This document shows positions 1 to 8,499 of a stretch of DNA of 64,000 nucleotides, one piece after another. Both the position numbers and the translations under genes were made by a program. Source of the DNA: Aureimonas pseudogalii (GTDB taxonomy: Bacteria > Pseudomonadota > Alphaproteobacteria > Rhizobiales > Rhizobiaceae); NCBI RefSeq assembly GCF_014196835.1, contig NZ_JACIEK010000003.1, forward strand, positions 222,957-286,956, in the 5' to 3' direction. The notes under the pieces were generated by a model that made no database searches, had not been told where the DNA came from, and saw only the letters and a list, made by a program, of their open reading frames with translations. Positions within the stretch are counted from its first letter, which is position 1. Every line of letters starts with the position of its first letter.

Positions 1-276
1 GCCGGCGGCAACCTTGCCGTGCTGAAGACGGGTGACCGGGTGCGTATCGATCTCGGACGCGGCACCGCCGACATCCTCATCTCCGACGAGGAGCTGAACG
101 AACGTCGCGCGGCGTTGAAGAGCGAGGGCGGCTACAAGTATCCCGAGCACCAGACGCCGTGGCAGGAAATCCAGCGCACGCTCGTCGGCCAGATGGAAAC
201 CGGCGCGGTGCTCGAGAACGCCGTGCAGTATCAGCGGCTGGCGCAGACCAAGGGCGTGCCGCGCGACAATCACTGA
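1..276 (+). CDS. IlvD/Edd-family sugar-acid dehydratase, C-terminal fragment
   Basis: The frame is open from the first base of the window to the stop at 276, so this is the last 91 codons of a longer gene. The residues (GGNLAVLKTGDRVRIDLG, then DILISDEEL and a tail rich in charged residues) match the C-terminal swivel domain of the dihydroxyacid/aldonic-acid dehydratases, [Fe-S] enzymes that dehydrate sugar acids such as arabinonate or galactonate to 2-keto-3-deoxy acids. Its neighbours (lactonase, KDGal kinase, KDPGal aldolase) fit a galactonate or arabinonate dehydratase rather than IlvD of branched-chain amino acid synthesis, but the substrate is inferred from context only. A GTG at 19 is internal, not a start. 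Confidence 0.8.
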   Translation, partial: AGGNLAVLKTGDRVRIDLGRGTADILISDEELNERRAALKSEGGYKYPEHQTPWQEIQRTLVGQMETGAVLENAVQYQRLAQTKGVPRDNH

Positions 277-396
277 GCCGCGACCAACCGGGCCGGCCTC
301 GCGCCGGCCCTTTTCAACATGGGCACGATCTGGCATCTCGATGGCCGGACGACACGCGACGCGTGCGCCCATCGCGCTGCTGGGAGAGCATAGCCT

Positions 397-1284
397 ATGG
401 ACGACGTCCGCATCCGCGTCCTGTCGGAGCACCGCTGCCATCTGGGCGAAGGTCCGACCTACGACGCTCGCACGGACACGGCCTGGTGGTTCGACATTCT
501 GGAGAGGAAACTCTTCGAAGCCGTCGTCTCCACGGGCGAGACGAAGATCCACGATCTGCCGATGATGGCGAGCGAACTCGCGATCATCGACGACGCCCGT
601 CAGCTCGTGGCGACCGCCGACGGCCTCTACGTGCGCGACGTCGCCTCCGGCCGCATGGAGCTTCACACGCGCCTCGAGGACGACAACGGCACGACGCGCT
701 CGAACGACGGGCGGGTGCACCCCAGCGGCTCGCTGTGGATCGGCACGATGGGGCGCCAGGCCGAGGAGGGCGCAGGCTCGATCTACTGGTTCCGCGAGGG
801 CGAGTTGCGACGCCTCTATTCGCGCATCACCATTCCCAACGCGATCTCCTTCTCGCCGGATGGCGGCACCGGCTACTTCGCCGACACGCATGAGGGCATC
901 CTCTACCGGGTTCCGCTCGATCCGCTCACCGGCCTGCCGACCGGCGAGCCGACGGCGCTCGTCGATCATCGGGGCGGCGTGGGCGGCCTTGACGGGGCCG
1001 TCGTGGACGCCGAGGGCCGGATCTGGAACGCGCGCTGGGGCGCGGGTTGCGTCGACGTCTATTCGCCCGAAGGAGATCGCCTGCGAACGATTCCCGTGCC
1101 GGCCACGCGCCCGACCTGCCCGATCTTCGTCGGGCCGAAGCTCGACCGCATCCTCGTGACATCCGCCACCGAAGGCATGAGCGAAGCGGAGCGAAGCGCC
1201 GATCCGCAGGGCGGGATGACGTTCCTCGTCGATCTGCCGGTTCGGGGCCAGCCCGAGGCGCGCGTGAAGGCTTTTGCCTCGTGA
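397..1284 (+). CDS. SMP-30/gluconolactonase-family sugar lactonase
   Basis: A 295-residue protein of the SMP-30/gluconolaconase/LRE family, a six-bladed beta-propeller with one divalent metal that opens sugar lactones. Visible family marks are the N-terminal LGEGPTYDARTDTAWWFDI segment with the metal-binding Glu, the SNDGRVHPSGSLWIGTMG segment and the GGVGGLDGAVVDAEGRIWNARWGAG segment split by short loops (Asn and Asp ligands). It probably hydrolyses galactono- or arabinono-lactone made by a dehydrogenase that is not in the window. Its stop overlaps the GTG of dgoK (GTGA at 1281-1284), so the two are translationally coupled. Confidence 0.85.
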   Translation: MDDVRIRVLSEHRCHLGEGPTYDARTDTAWWFDILERKLFEAVVSTGETKIHDLPMMASELAIIDDARQLVATADGLYVRDVASGRMELHTRLEDDNGTTRSNDGRVHPSGSLWIGTMGRQAEEGAGSIYWFREGELRRLYSRITIPNAISFSPDGGTGYFADTHEGILYRVPLDPLTGLPTGEPTALVDHRGGVGGLDGAVVDAEGRIWNARWGAGCVDVYSPEGDRLRTIPVPATRPTCPIFVGPKLDRILVTSATEGMSEAERSADPQGGMTFLVDLPVRGQPEARVKAFAS

Positions 1285-2222
1285 GCCGCGAACCGGCCTA
1301 TGCGGCGATCGACTGGGGCACGACCTCCTTCCGGGCCTGGGCCTGCGCGGCGGACGGCACCGTTCTCGGCGAGCGTCGCGCCGCCGACGGGTTGATCTCG
1401 GCCGCCGATCGCGGCTTCGAGACCGTGCTCGAAGGCCATCTCTCGGCCCTCGGCCTCGGCTCCTCCGCGCCGGTGGTCATGTGCGGCATGGTGGGCTCGC
1501 GCACCGGCTGGGTCGAGGCCGCCTATCTCGATACGCCGATCGGGCTGGACGGACTGGCCGCGCAGGCGACGCCCGTGCCGGCTTCGGCGCGCCCGGTCTT
1601 CATCCTGCCAGGCCTTGCACAGCGCAGCCCGGTGGAGCCCGACGTCATGCGCGGCGAGGAGACGCAACTGCTGGGCGTCGTCGCCGACGGGCTGCGCACC
1701 GGCTTCGTCTGTATGCCCGGCACGCATTCCAAATGGGTGCGGCTCGAGGACGGGACGATCGAATCGTTCTCAACCTTCATGACAGGGGAACTGTTCCAGC
1801 ATCTGCGCACCCATTCGATCCTGCGGCAGGCGGTGGAGACGGCGACGGCGGTGGATGCCACGCTGCCCGCCTTCACCGAGGCCGTCCGCCACGTTCTCGA
1901 GGAGCCGGCGCTGGCGACGAACCGGCTCTTCCAGATCCGGGCCGGCTGGCTGTTGGCCGGGCGTTCTGCGGGGGATCAGCTGGCGCGCTTGTCCGGGACG
2001 CTCATCGGACTGGAGATCGCGGGTGCACAGGCGCGTTACGGCGATCTGACAGGCGCCGCGCTGCTCGCTTCGGGGCCGATCGCCGCGCTCTACGATGCCG
2101 CTTTCGCGGTGGCCGGGTTCGGGACCTTCCGGCCACTCGACGCCGACCGCTGCGTGCGCCATGGCTTGCACGCCGCCGCTTGCACCCTGTTCTCGCTCGC
2201 CTCGACGGAAACGCCCGCATGA
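1281..2222 (+). CDS. dgoK: 2-dehydro-3-deoxygalactonokinase
   Basis: A 313-residue kinase that phosphorylates 2-keto-3-deoxygalactonate to its 6-phosphate in the De Ley-Doudoroff route of galactose breakdown. The N-terminal IDWGTTSFRAW is the phosphate-1 loop of the ASKHA fold as found in DgoK, and VMCGMVGSRTGWVEA and MPGTHSKWV are conserved in the family. The frame is open far upstream, but the GTG at 1281 overlapping the lactonase stop gives the family's usual length and N-terminus. The 3' end overlaps dgoA by the ATGA at 2219-2222. Confidence 0.92.
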   Translation: MSREPAYAAIDWGTTSFRAWACAADGTVLGERRAADGLISAADRGFETVLEGHLSALGLGSSAPVVMCGMVGSRTGWVEAAYLDTPIGLDGLAAQATPVPASARPVFILPGLAQRSPVEPDVMRGEETQLLGVVADGLRTGFVCMPGTHSKWVRLEDGTIESFSTFMTGELFQHLRTHSILRQAVETATAVDATLPAFTEAVRHVLEEPALATNRLFQIRAGWLLAGRSAGDQLARLSGTLIGLEIAGAQARYGDLTGAALLASGPIAALYDAAFAVAGFGTFRPLDADRCVRHGLHAAACTLFSLASTETPA

Positions 2223-2863
2223 GCTTCACCGCAACCGTTCCCTGGCCGACGCTGAAGCGCTCGCTCGTTGCGATCCTGCGGGGCATCGGCCCGGACGAGA
2301 TCGAGCCCGCCGTGGCGACGCTGATGGAAGCGGGGTTCGAGGCGATCGAGATTCCGCTGAACTCGCCCGACGCCTTTCGATCGATCGCACTCGCCGCCCG
2401 GCTCGGTTCGGCCGATCATTTCATCGGTGCCGGCACCGTTCTCGACGTCGAGAGCGTCGATCGGCTTGCGGAGGCTGGTGGCCGGCTTCTCGTTTCACCC
2501 AATGTCGATGCGCAGGTGCTGCGCCGAGCCGGCGAGCACGGCATGGTGACGATGCCAGGCGTCTTCACGCCGACGGAGGCCTTCGCGGCGCTCGCGGCGG
2601 GCGCCTCCGCGCTCAAGTTCTTTCCCGCCATCGTGCTCGGTCCCGCCGGCGTTTCGGCGATCAAGGCCGTGCTGCCGAAGGACCGGGAGATCGGCGTCGT
2701 TGGAGGCGTGTCCGAGCGCGATTTCGAAGCCTTTTCGAAAGTCGGGGTTCGAACCTTCGGCCTCGGTTCGTCGCTCTACAAGCCGGGCATGACCGCCGGC
2801 GACATTCGCGAGCGTGCCGACGCCGCGGTCTTGCTCTACGACCGGATTTTCGATTTAGGATAA
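2219..2863 (+). CDS. dgoA: 2-dehydro-3-deoxy-6-phosphogalactonate aldolase
   Basis: A 214-residue class I aldolase of the KDPG/KHG family that splits KDPGal into pyruvate and glyceraldehyde 3-phosphate. The family marks are LRGIGPDE at the N-terminus, FEAIEIPLNSP with the catalytic Glu, GAGTVLDVE, and ALKFFPA with the Schiff-base Lys. The frame runs back through dgoK, but the ATG at 2219 overlapping the dgoK stop is the natural start and gives the normal aldolase length. It is the last gene of the lactonase-dgoK-dgoA run; the importer genes follow after a 222-bp gap. Confidence 0.93.
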   Translation: MSFTATVPWPTLKRSLVAILRGIGPDEIEPAVATLMEAGFEAIEIPLNSPDAFRSIALAARLGSADHFIGAGTVLDVESVDRLAEAGGRLLVSPNVDAQVLRRAGEHGMVTMPGVFTPTEAFAALAAGASALKFFPAIVLGPAGVSAIKAVLPKDREIGVVGGVSERDFEAFSKVGVRTFGLGSSLYKPGMTAGDIRERADAAVLLYDRIFDLG

Positions 2864-2923
2864 ATCAGATCGCCGCAAGAATCCGTTTGTGGGTCCTCCG
2901 GCGATAGGCTAAATCATCAGACA
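2852..2923. promoter_or_regulatory. Possible operator: TAAATC inverted repeat and second copy before chvE
   Basis: GATTTA-gga-TAAATC (2852-2866) is a perfect inverted repeat with 6-bp arms that covers the dgoA stop codon. The half-site recurs at 2910-2915, inside TAAATCATCAGACA. Both lie in the gap before chvE, so a sugar-responsive regulator (GntR/FCD or LysR type) could bind here. This is inference; no regulator gene is in the neighbourhood. The first repeat could also be a weak mRNA 3'-end hairpin. Confidence 0.3.
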
Positions 2924-3085
2924 ATAGAACCCTTCGCTGTGGGGCGCCTGTTCGGTGAGGCGGCGGGGGGGTCTGGAGGGGCCGGACGCAGCCGCGTCTC
3001 GCCGAACGTCAATCAACGGCGCGAGGGGTTCGCGTCGAAATCGGCGGTTGCGAGAGGATCGCGGCGTCGTATCGGGAGGAAGAGC

Positions 3086-4150
3086 ATGATTTCGATGAAG
3101 TCCCTGCTGGCCGCCGTGGCTCTCAGTGCTATGACGTTCGCCGGCAGCGCCCTGGCGCAGGACAAGGGTACGGTCGGCGTGTCCATGCCGACGAAGTCCT
3201 CGGCGCGTTGGATCGCCGACGGCGACAACATGGTGAAGGCGCTGAAGGAGAAGGGTTACACGGCCGATCTCCAGTACGCCGAAGACGACATCCCGACCCA
3301 GCTCTCGCAGATCGAGAACATGGTCACGAAGGGCGTCAAGGTCCTCGTGGTCGCCTCCATCGACGGCACGACGCTGTCTGACATTCTCAAGCAGGCCCAC
3401 GATTCGGGCGTGAAGGTCATCGCCTACGATCGCCTGATCCGCGAGACCCCGAACGTCGACTACTACGCGACCTTCGACAACTTCCAGGTCGGAGTGCTTC
3501 AGGCCCGGTCGCTCGTCGACGGTCTCGACGCCGCCAACAAGCCGGGCCCGTTCAACGTCGAGTTGTTCGGTGGTTCGCCGGACGACAACAACGCCTTCTT
3601 CTTCTACAACGGCGCGATGAGCGTTCTTCAGCCGATGATCGACAGCGGCAAGATCGTCGTTCCGTCGGGCCAGATGGGCATGGAGACGGTCGGCACGCTG
3701 CGTTGGGATCCCGCCGTCGCGCAGGCCCGCATGGATAACCTGCTGTCGGCCTACTACACCGACAAGAAGGTCGACGCGGTGCTCTCGCCCTACGACGGTC
3801 TGTCGATCGGCATCATCTCGTCGCTGAAGGGCGTCGGCTACGGTTCGGGCGATCTGAAGATGCCCGTCGTGTCGGGCCAGGATGCCGAAGTGCCTTCGGT
3901 CAAGTCGATCCTGGCAGGCGAGCAGTACTCCACCGTCTACAAGGACACGCGCGAACTCGCCAAGGTCACGGTCGACATGGTCGACGCGATGGCCGCCGGC
4001 ACCGAGGTGAAGGTCAACGACTCCAAGACCTACGAGAACGGCGTCAAGGTCGTCCCCTCCTACCTCCTGAAGCCGGTGCTGGTGAACAAGGCGAATGCCG
4101 AAGAGGTGCTCGTCGGCAGCGGCTATTACACGGCCGACCAGATCAAGTAA
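3086..4150 (+). CDS. chvE: ChvE-type multiple-sugar periplasmic binding protein
   Basis: A 354-residue periplasmic substrate-binding protein of ABC family 2 (type I fold), very like ChvE of Agrobacterium, which binds galactose, arabinose, glucose and related aldoses. A signal peptide is clear: [20 protein letters not shown] followed by SALAQ and a cleavage site near residue 25. Family segments include [40 protein letters not shown] and IAYDRLI. The ATG at 3086 has a GGAGGA ribosome site about 6-9 nt upstream. It is the first gene of chvE-gguA-gguB, with a strong hairpin just downstream that may keep the binding protein in excess over the membrane subunits. Confidence 0.93.
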   Translation: MISMKSLLAAVALSAMTFAGSALAQDKGTVGVSMPTKSSARWIADGDNMVKALKEKGYTADLQYAEDDIPTQLSQIENMVTKGVKVLVVASIDGTTLSDILKQAHDSGVKVIAYDRLIRETPNVDYYATFDNFQVGVLQARSLVDGLDAANKPGPFNVELFGGSPDDNNAFFFYNGAMSVLQPMIDSGKIVVPSGQMGMETVGTLRWDPAVAQARMDNLLSAYYTDKKVDAVLSPYDGLSIGIISSLKGVGYGSGDLKMPVVSGQDAEVPSVKSILAGEQYSTVYKDTRELAKVTVDMVDAMAAGTEVKVNDSKTYENGVKVVPSYLLKPVLVNKANAEEVLVGSGYYTADQIK

Positions 4151-4168
4151 TCGACGTTTCGGCATCGG

Positions 4169-4199
4169 GTCCGGGAGGCGCCATGCCTTCCGGACTCTT
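4169..4199 (+). terminator. Hairpin between chvE and gguA (attenuator or mRNA stabiliser)
   Basis: GTCCGGGAGGC (4169-4179) pairs with GCCTTCCGGAC (4185-4195) with one G-U pair and a 5-nt loop, followed by TCTTCT. An 11-bp stem in the 75-bp gap between a binding-protein gene and its ATPase gene is a common device for partial termination or protection of the upstream mRNA. The U-tract is poor, so read-through into gguA is expected. Confidence 0.6.
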
Positions 4200-4225
4200 C
4201 TGGCATCCGGCGGCGGGAGGATAGG

Positions 4226-5767
4226 ATGAGCCCCATTCTGGAGATGCGTGGCATCACCAAGACGTTTCCGGGCGTGAAGGCCCTCGACAACGTCAACCTG
4301 TCGGTCACCGCGGGCGAGATCCATGCGATCTGCGGCGAGAACGGCGCCGGCAAGTCGACCCTTATGAAGGTTCTTTCGGGCGTCTACCCGCACGGCACCT
4401 ACGAGGGCGAGATCCGCTACGAGAACGAGGCTCGGGCCTTCCGCAACATCTCGGACTCCGAGAAGCTCGGCATCATCATCATTCACCAGGAGCTGGCGCT
4501 CGTGCCGCTCTTGTCGATCACCGAAAATATGTTCCTGGGCAACGAGATGGCGTCGTACGGCGTCATCGACTGGGACGCCGCGCATGCGCGATGCCGCGAT
4601 CTTCTCGCTCAGGTCGGCCTCAAGGAAGCGCCGACGACGCTGATCAAGGATCTCGGCATCGGCAAACAGCAGCTCGTCGAAATTGCCAAGGCCCTGGCCA
4701 AGAAGGTTCGGCTCCTCATTCTCGACGAACCGACTGCCAGCCTCAACGAAAGCGACAGTCAGGCGTTGCTCGATCTGCTCCTTGAGTTCAAGCGCAAGGG
4801 CATTTCGTCGATCATCATCTCGCACAAGCTGAACGAGATCGCGCGCGTCGCGGACTCGATCACCGTGATCCGCGACGGCTCGACGGTCTCGACCATCGAT
4901 TGCCGCTCCGAGCCGATCTCGGAAGACCGCATCATTCGCGACATGGTCGGCCGCAGCCTGGCCGACCGGTATCCCTCACGCGAGGCGAAGATCGGCGATG
5001 TGCTGTTCGAGGCGAGAAACTGGAACTGCTTCCATCATCTCAGCTCCTCGCGGCAGGTCCTCAAGAACGTCGCGGTGAACGTGCGACGCGGCGAGGTCGT
5101 CGGCATCGCCGGCCTGATGGGCGCCGGGCGCACCGAATTCGCGATGAGCGTCTTCGGCCGCTCCTACGGGCGCAACGTCTCGGGCGAAGTGCTGATGCAC
5201 GGCAAGCCGGTGGACGTCTCCTCGATCAACAAGGCGATCGACGCGGGCATCGCCTACGTCACCGAGGATCGCAAGCATCTCGGCCTCATCCTCGACGACG
5301 ACATCAAGCAGAACATCTCGCTCGCCAACCTTTCGGGCATTTCGAAGGGCGGCATCGTCGACAACCATCGCGAGCAGGAGGTCGCCGACGGATTCCGCGA
5401 CAAGCTGAAGATCCGCTGCTCGTCGATCCTGCAGAAGACGCTCAACCTCTCCGGCGGCAACCAGCAGAAGGTCGTGTTGTCGAAGTGGTTGTTTTCGAAC
5501 CCCGATCTCCTGATCCTCGACGAGCCGACCCGCGGCATCGACGTCGGCGCCAAGTTCGAGATCTATTCCATCATCAACAAGCTCGCGGAAGAGGGGAAGG
5601 CGGTGCTGATGATCTCGTCGGAAATGCCGGAACTTCTCGGCATGTGCGACCGGATCTACGTCATGAACGAAGGCCGCATCGTGGCCGAGATGACGGCGGC
5701 CGAAGCCTCGCAGGAAAACATCATGCGTGCCATCATCCGCTCGGGAGGAGTGAACCATGAGCATTAA
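4226..5767 (+). CDS. gguA: Sugar ABC transporter ATPase (two NBDs)
   Basis: A 513-residue sugar-import ATPase with two fused nucleotide-binding domains, as in GguA/XylG/MglA. The first domain has GENGAGKST (Walker A, about residue 38), a signature region [14 protein letters not shown] and [11 protein letters not shown] (Walker B). The second has [10 protein letters not shown] and [16 protein letters not shown]. The second Walker A is degenerate (GLMGAGRTE), as is usual for this family. It energises uptake of the sugar bound by ChvE. The ATG at 4226 follows GGGAGGATAGG. It overlaps gguB by 11 bp. Confidence 0.93.
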   Translation: MSPILEMRGITKTFPGVKALDNVNLSVTAGEIHAICGENGAGKSTLMKVLSGVYPHGTYEGEIRYENEARAFRNISDSEKLGIIIIHQELALVPLLSITENMFLGNEMASYGVIDWDAAHARCRDLLAQVGLKEAPTTLIKDLGIGKQQLVEIAKALAKKVRLLILDEPTASLNESDSQALLDLLLEFKRKGISSIIISHKLNEIARVADSITVIRDGSTVSTIDCRSEPISEDRIIRDMVGRSLADRYPSREAKIGDVLFEARNWNCFHHLSSSRQVLKNVAVNVRRGEVVGIAGLMGAGRTEFAMSVFGRSYGRNVSGEVLMHGKPVDVSSINKAIDAGIAYVTEDRKHLGLILDDDIKQNISLANLSGISKGGIVDNHREQEVADGFRDKLKIRCSSILQKTLNLSGGNQQKVVLSKWLFSNPDLLILDEPTRGIDVGAKFEIYSIINKLAEEGKAVLMISSEMPELLGMCDRIYVMNEGRIVAEMTAAEASQENIMRAIIRSGGVNHEH

Positions 5768-6959
5768 GACCGTCGACGAACCCGCGGGCGGCGCCAGCGG
5801 GAGCTTCAATCTGGGCTTCCTCAAGTCGCATATCCGCGAATACGGCATGCTGATCGCTCTCGTCGTGATCATGGCCTTCTTCCAGATCATGACCGGCGGC
5901 GTGCTGATGCGCCCGCTGAACCTTACCAATCTCGTGCTGCAGAACAGCTATGTCGTCATCATGGCGATCGGCATGCTGCTCATCATCATCACCGGCCATA
6001 TCGACCTGTCGATCGGCTCGGTGGCGGGCTTCATCGGCGGTCTCGGCGCGGTGTTGATGGTGAAATACGGGCTCGACGGGTTCACCGCTGCCGCGATCGG
6101 CCTCGCCGTCGGCGGCGTGATCGGCGCGGTGCAGGGCTACCTCGTCGCCTACTTCAAGGTTCCCTCCTTCATCGTCACCCTGGCGGGCATGCTCGTCTTC
6201 CGTGGCTTGACACTGAAGGTGTTGGGCTCCGCTTCGGTCGGACCGTTCCCCGAGGGCTTCCAGAAGCTCTCCAAGGGCTTCATTCCCGATTTCCTCGGCG
6301 GCGACGGACTGCATCTCACCACGGTCGCCATCGGCGCCTTCGCCTCCGCGCTCATCGTCTATCTCAGCGCTCGCAAGCGTTCGAAGCAGGCGCGGGTCGG
6401 ACAGCTGGACGAACCCTTCGGCCTCTTCGTTGGACGCAACCTCTTCATCGCCGCCGCGATCATGCTCATCAGCTACCTGCTGGCGACCTATAACGGCTTC
6501 CCGAACGTCCTCATCGTCATGGCGCTGCTCATCGCGGTCTACGGCTTCGTCACCACGCGCACCACGATGGGTCGCCGGATCTATGCCGTCGGCGGCAACG
6601 AGAAGGCCGCGAAGCTCTCGGGCATTCGCACCGAGCGGCTGACCTTCTTCACCTTCGTCAACATGGGGGTTCTCGCGGCACTCGCCGGTCTCATCTTCGC
6701 CGCCCGCCTCAACTCGGCGACGCCGAAGGCCGGCGTCGGCTTCGAACTCGACGTTATCGCGGCCTGCTTCATCGGCGGAGCATCCGCCTATGGCGGCGTC
6801 GGCAAGGTCATCGGCGCGGTGGTCGGCGCGTTCATCATCGGCGTGATGAACAACGGCATGTCGATCCTCGGTATCGGCATCGACGACCAGCAGGTCATCA
6901 AGGGGATCGTGCTGCTCGCGGCTGTCTGCTTCGACGTCTACAACCGCAACAAGGCCTGA
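5757..6959 (+). CDS. gguB: Sugar ABC transporter permease
   Basis: A 400-residue inner-membrane permease of the BPD_transp_2 family, with about ten hydrophobic segments, e.g. [17 protein letters not shown] near residue 30 and [15 protein letters not shown] near 140. It forms the channel for the ChvE-GguA system. The family sequence [18 protein letters not shown], which contacts the ATPase, is present. Its start lies inside the end of gguA, so the two are translationally coupled. A good terminator follows at 6992. Confidence 0.93.
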   Translation: MSIKTVDEPAGGASGSFNLGFLKSHIREYGMLIALVVIMAFFQIMTGGVLMRPLNLTNLVLQNSYVVIMAIGMLLIIITGHIDLSIGSVAGFIGGLGAVLMVKYGLDGFTAAAIGLAVGGVIGAVQGYLVAYFKVPSFIVTLAGMLVFRGLTLKVLGSASVGPFPEGFQKLSKGFIPDFLGGDGLHLTTVAIGAFASALIVYLSARKRSKQARVGQLDEPFGLFVGRNLFIAAAIMLISYLLATYNGFPNVLIVMALLIAVYGFVTTRTTMGRRIYAVGGNEKAAKLSGIRTERLTFFTFVNMGVLAALAGLIFAARLNSATPKAGVGFELDVIAACFIGGASAYGGVGKVIGAVVGAFIIGVMNNGMSILGIGIDDQQVIKGIVLLAAVCFDVYNRNKA

Positions 6960-6991
6960 TCGTCCTCGATCGTCGGCTTTTGGCTATCTGA

Positions 6992-7024
6992 AAGGCGTCC
7001 GGGCGACCGGGCGCCTTCTTTCGT
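6992..7024 (+). terminator. Rho-independent terminator after gguB
   Basis: AAGGCGTCCGG (6992-7002) pairs with CCGGGCGCCTT (7007-7017), one G-U pair, with a GCGA tetraloop, followed by CTTCTTTCG. It ends the chvE-gguA-gguB unit 33 bp past the gguB stop. Confidence 0.75.
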
Positions 7025-7532
7025 TGCCCGCGCACCGGGCGCCGGCGTCTGAAACCTCAAGGTCGATCGCTCGTTTTCCTGCGCCCATATGGATCCAACG
7101 CTTGCCGCAACGGAAAGGGTGCCGCCTCCTGACGACCGGCTGGGTTCGCGGCGAGACCATGCGTGCTGGCCGAAGCTTGCAACAGCTTGCAAGCACCGAG
7201 CGCGCAAGTTTCAGACGGACTTCTCACCCGTCGCCGATGCGATTTTACGTCCTGCTGGGACGGTGACGCTGGCCGCAAGGGATGCGGACGCTGGCCGTAG
7301 AGTTTATCGGCTCAGCAGGAAGTAGCGAGCGAGCCGCTCGAAGGCGTCGTCGCCTTGCATCCGGGGCGTTTCGCCTTCCGCGCCGAGGTCGTGTTCGTCT
7401 GGCAGCGGTCCGAAGTCTGAGCGAACGTCGTCTTCGCCGGGCGACGCGACCCGTAGGTCCGACCGAGGGTTTGTCGGAACGTCTGCGACTCCGCGGGATT
7501 GGCCTTTCAGATCCAAACGAAAGGTTCCCATC
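7025..7532. other. Intergenic gap upstream of manganese catalase
   Basis: About 500 bp with no convincing gene. Short open frames on both strands lack ribosome sites and recognisable protein features. A tandem GCTTGCAACAGCTTGCAAGC near 7175-7195 is a local imperfect repeat. The catalase promoter must lie in the right part; no confident -35/-10 or stress-sigma (GGAAC...CGTT) pair was found. Confidence 0.5.
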
Positions 7533-8459
7533 ATGTTCATGCGCATCGACAAGCTCCAGGCCGAACTGCCGGCGCCCAAGCGGGCCGATCCCAACGCCGC
7601 CGCGGCGTTGCAGGAGCTGCTGGGCGGCAAGTATGGCGAGATGTCCACGCTCGGGAACTACATGTTCCAGAGCTTCAATTTCCGCTCGAAGGACAAGCTG
7701 CGGCCCTTCTACAGCCTCGTCGCTTCGATCACCGCCGAAGAACTCGGCCATGTCGAACTCGTTTCGAACGGCGTGGTGATGCTCAACAACGGGCCGGATA
7801 AAAAGAATGGCGATGCCGGTGACGGCGGTGACATTTCCGGCGCGCCGTTCGAGGACATGAAGGACATTCGCCTTGCGGCGGCCTTCCTCTCGGGTGGCGG
7901 CGGCGCAATGCCCGTGAACAGCAACGGCGTGTCGTGGAACAACGACTTCATCACGACCACCGGTAACGTCGTGGTCGATCTCCTGCACAATTTTCATCTG
8001 GAATGCGGGGCGCGTCTCCACAAGCTGCGGGTCTATGAGACGCTGACCGATCCGACGGGCCGCGAGGTCTGCGGTTATCTTCTCGTGCGTGGCTCCGTCC
8101 ATGCGCACGCCTATGCGCTCGCGCTGGAGAAGATCACGGGCGTGAAGATCAAGGACTTCCTGCCGACGCCGAACATTCCGTTGTCGAAGATCCCCGAGTG
8201 CCAGAAGTATCTGGACGAGGGGTCGCATCGCCGGCTCTACACGTTCAGCCCCGGCGACTACAAGGAAATGGCGGGGATCTGGGGCAATGGCGAAGTGGCG
8301 CTGCCCGACGATCCGCAGGGCGAGCTGGAGGTCGTCGACGGCATGCCGGAAGGCGGCAAGATCCACCAGTTGACCGGCGTTCCCTCGGCCTTCACGCCGG
8401 ACTATGCGCCGGAAGAAATGTTCGAGATCGCGCAAAAGCTCTACAAGGCTTCGCGCTAA
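7533..8459 (+). CDS. Manganese catalase
   Basis: A 308-residue non-haem dimanganese catalase, which disproportionates H2O2 to water and oxygen. The four-helix-bundle domain is recognisable: GEMSTLGNYMFQSFNFRSKD, YSLVASITAEELGHVELVS with the Glu and His metal ligands, and HNFHLECGARLHKLRVYE with the second pair. The N-terminal MFMRIDKLQAELPAPK is typical of the family. The ATG at 7533 has AAAGG about 9 nt upstream. It is a single gene ending in a bidirectional terminator. Nearby H2O2 sources in the window are sarcosine oxidase and glycine oxidase ThiO, but a functional link is inference. Confidence 0.93.
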   Translation: MFMRIDKLQAELPAPKRADPNAAAALQELLGGKYGEMSTLGNYMFQSFNFRSKDKLRPFYSLVASITAEELGHVELVSNGVVMLNNGPDKKNGDAGDGGDISGAPFEDMKDIRLAAAFLSGGGGAMPVNSNGVSWNNDFITTTGNVVVDLLHNFHLECGARLHKLRVYETLTDPTGREVCGYLLVRGSVHAHAYALALEKITGVKIKDFLPTPNIPLSKIPECQKYLDEGSHRRLYTFSPGDYKEMAGIWGNGEVALPDDPQGELEVVDGMPEGGKIHQLTGVPSAFTPDYAPEEMFEIAQKLYKASR

Positions 8460-8468
8460 CGACCATCA

Positions 8469-8499
8469 GGGCTCGCCTCCACCGGAGGCGGGCCCTTTA
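8469..8499. terminator. Bidirectional terminator between catalase and choV
   Basis: GGGCTCGCCTCC (8469-8480) pairs with GGAGGCGGGCCC (8484-8495), one G-U pair and an ACC loop, followed by TTT. It sits between the convergent catalase and choV genes and touches the choV stop codon (8497-8499). It can serve both strands. Confidence 0.75.

Noticed and set aside
2909..4825. Minus-strand open frame of ~638 codons opposite chvE and gguA
   Set aside because: Same antisense effect of high GC third positions; chvE and gguA are certain.
7025..7532. Several short open frames in the gap before the catalase gene
   Set aside because: Frames on both strands overlap each other, are Arg/Pro/Ser-rich and lack ribosome sites.
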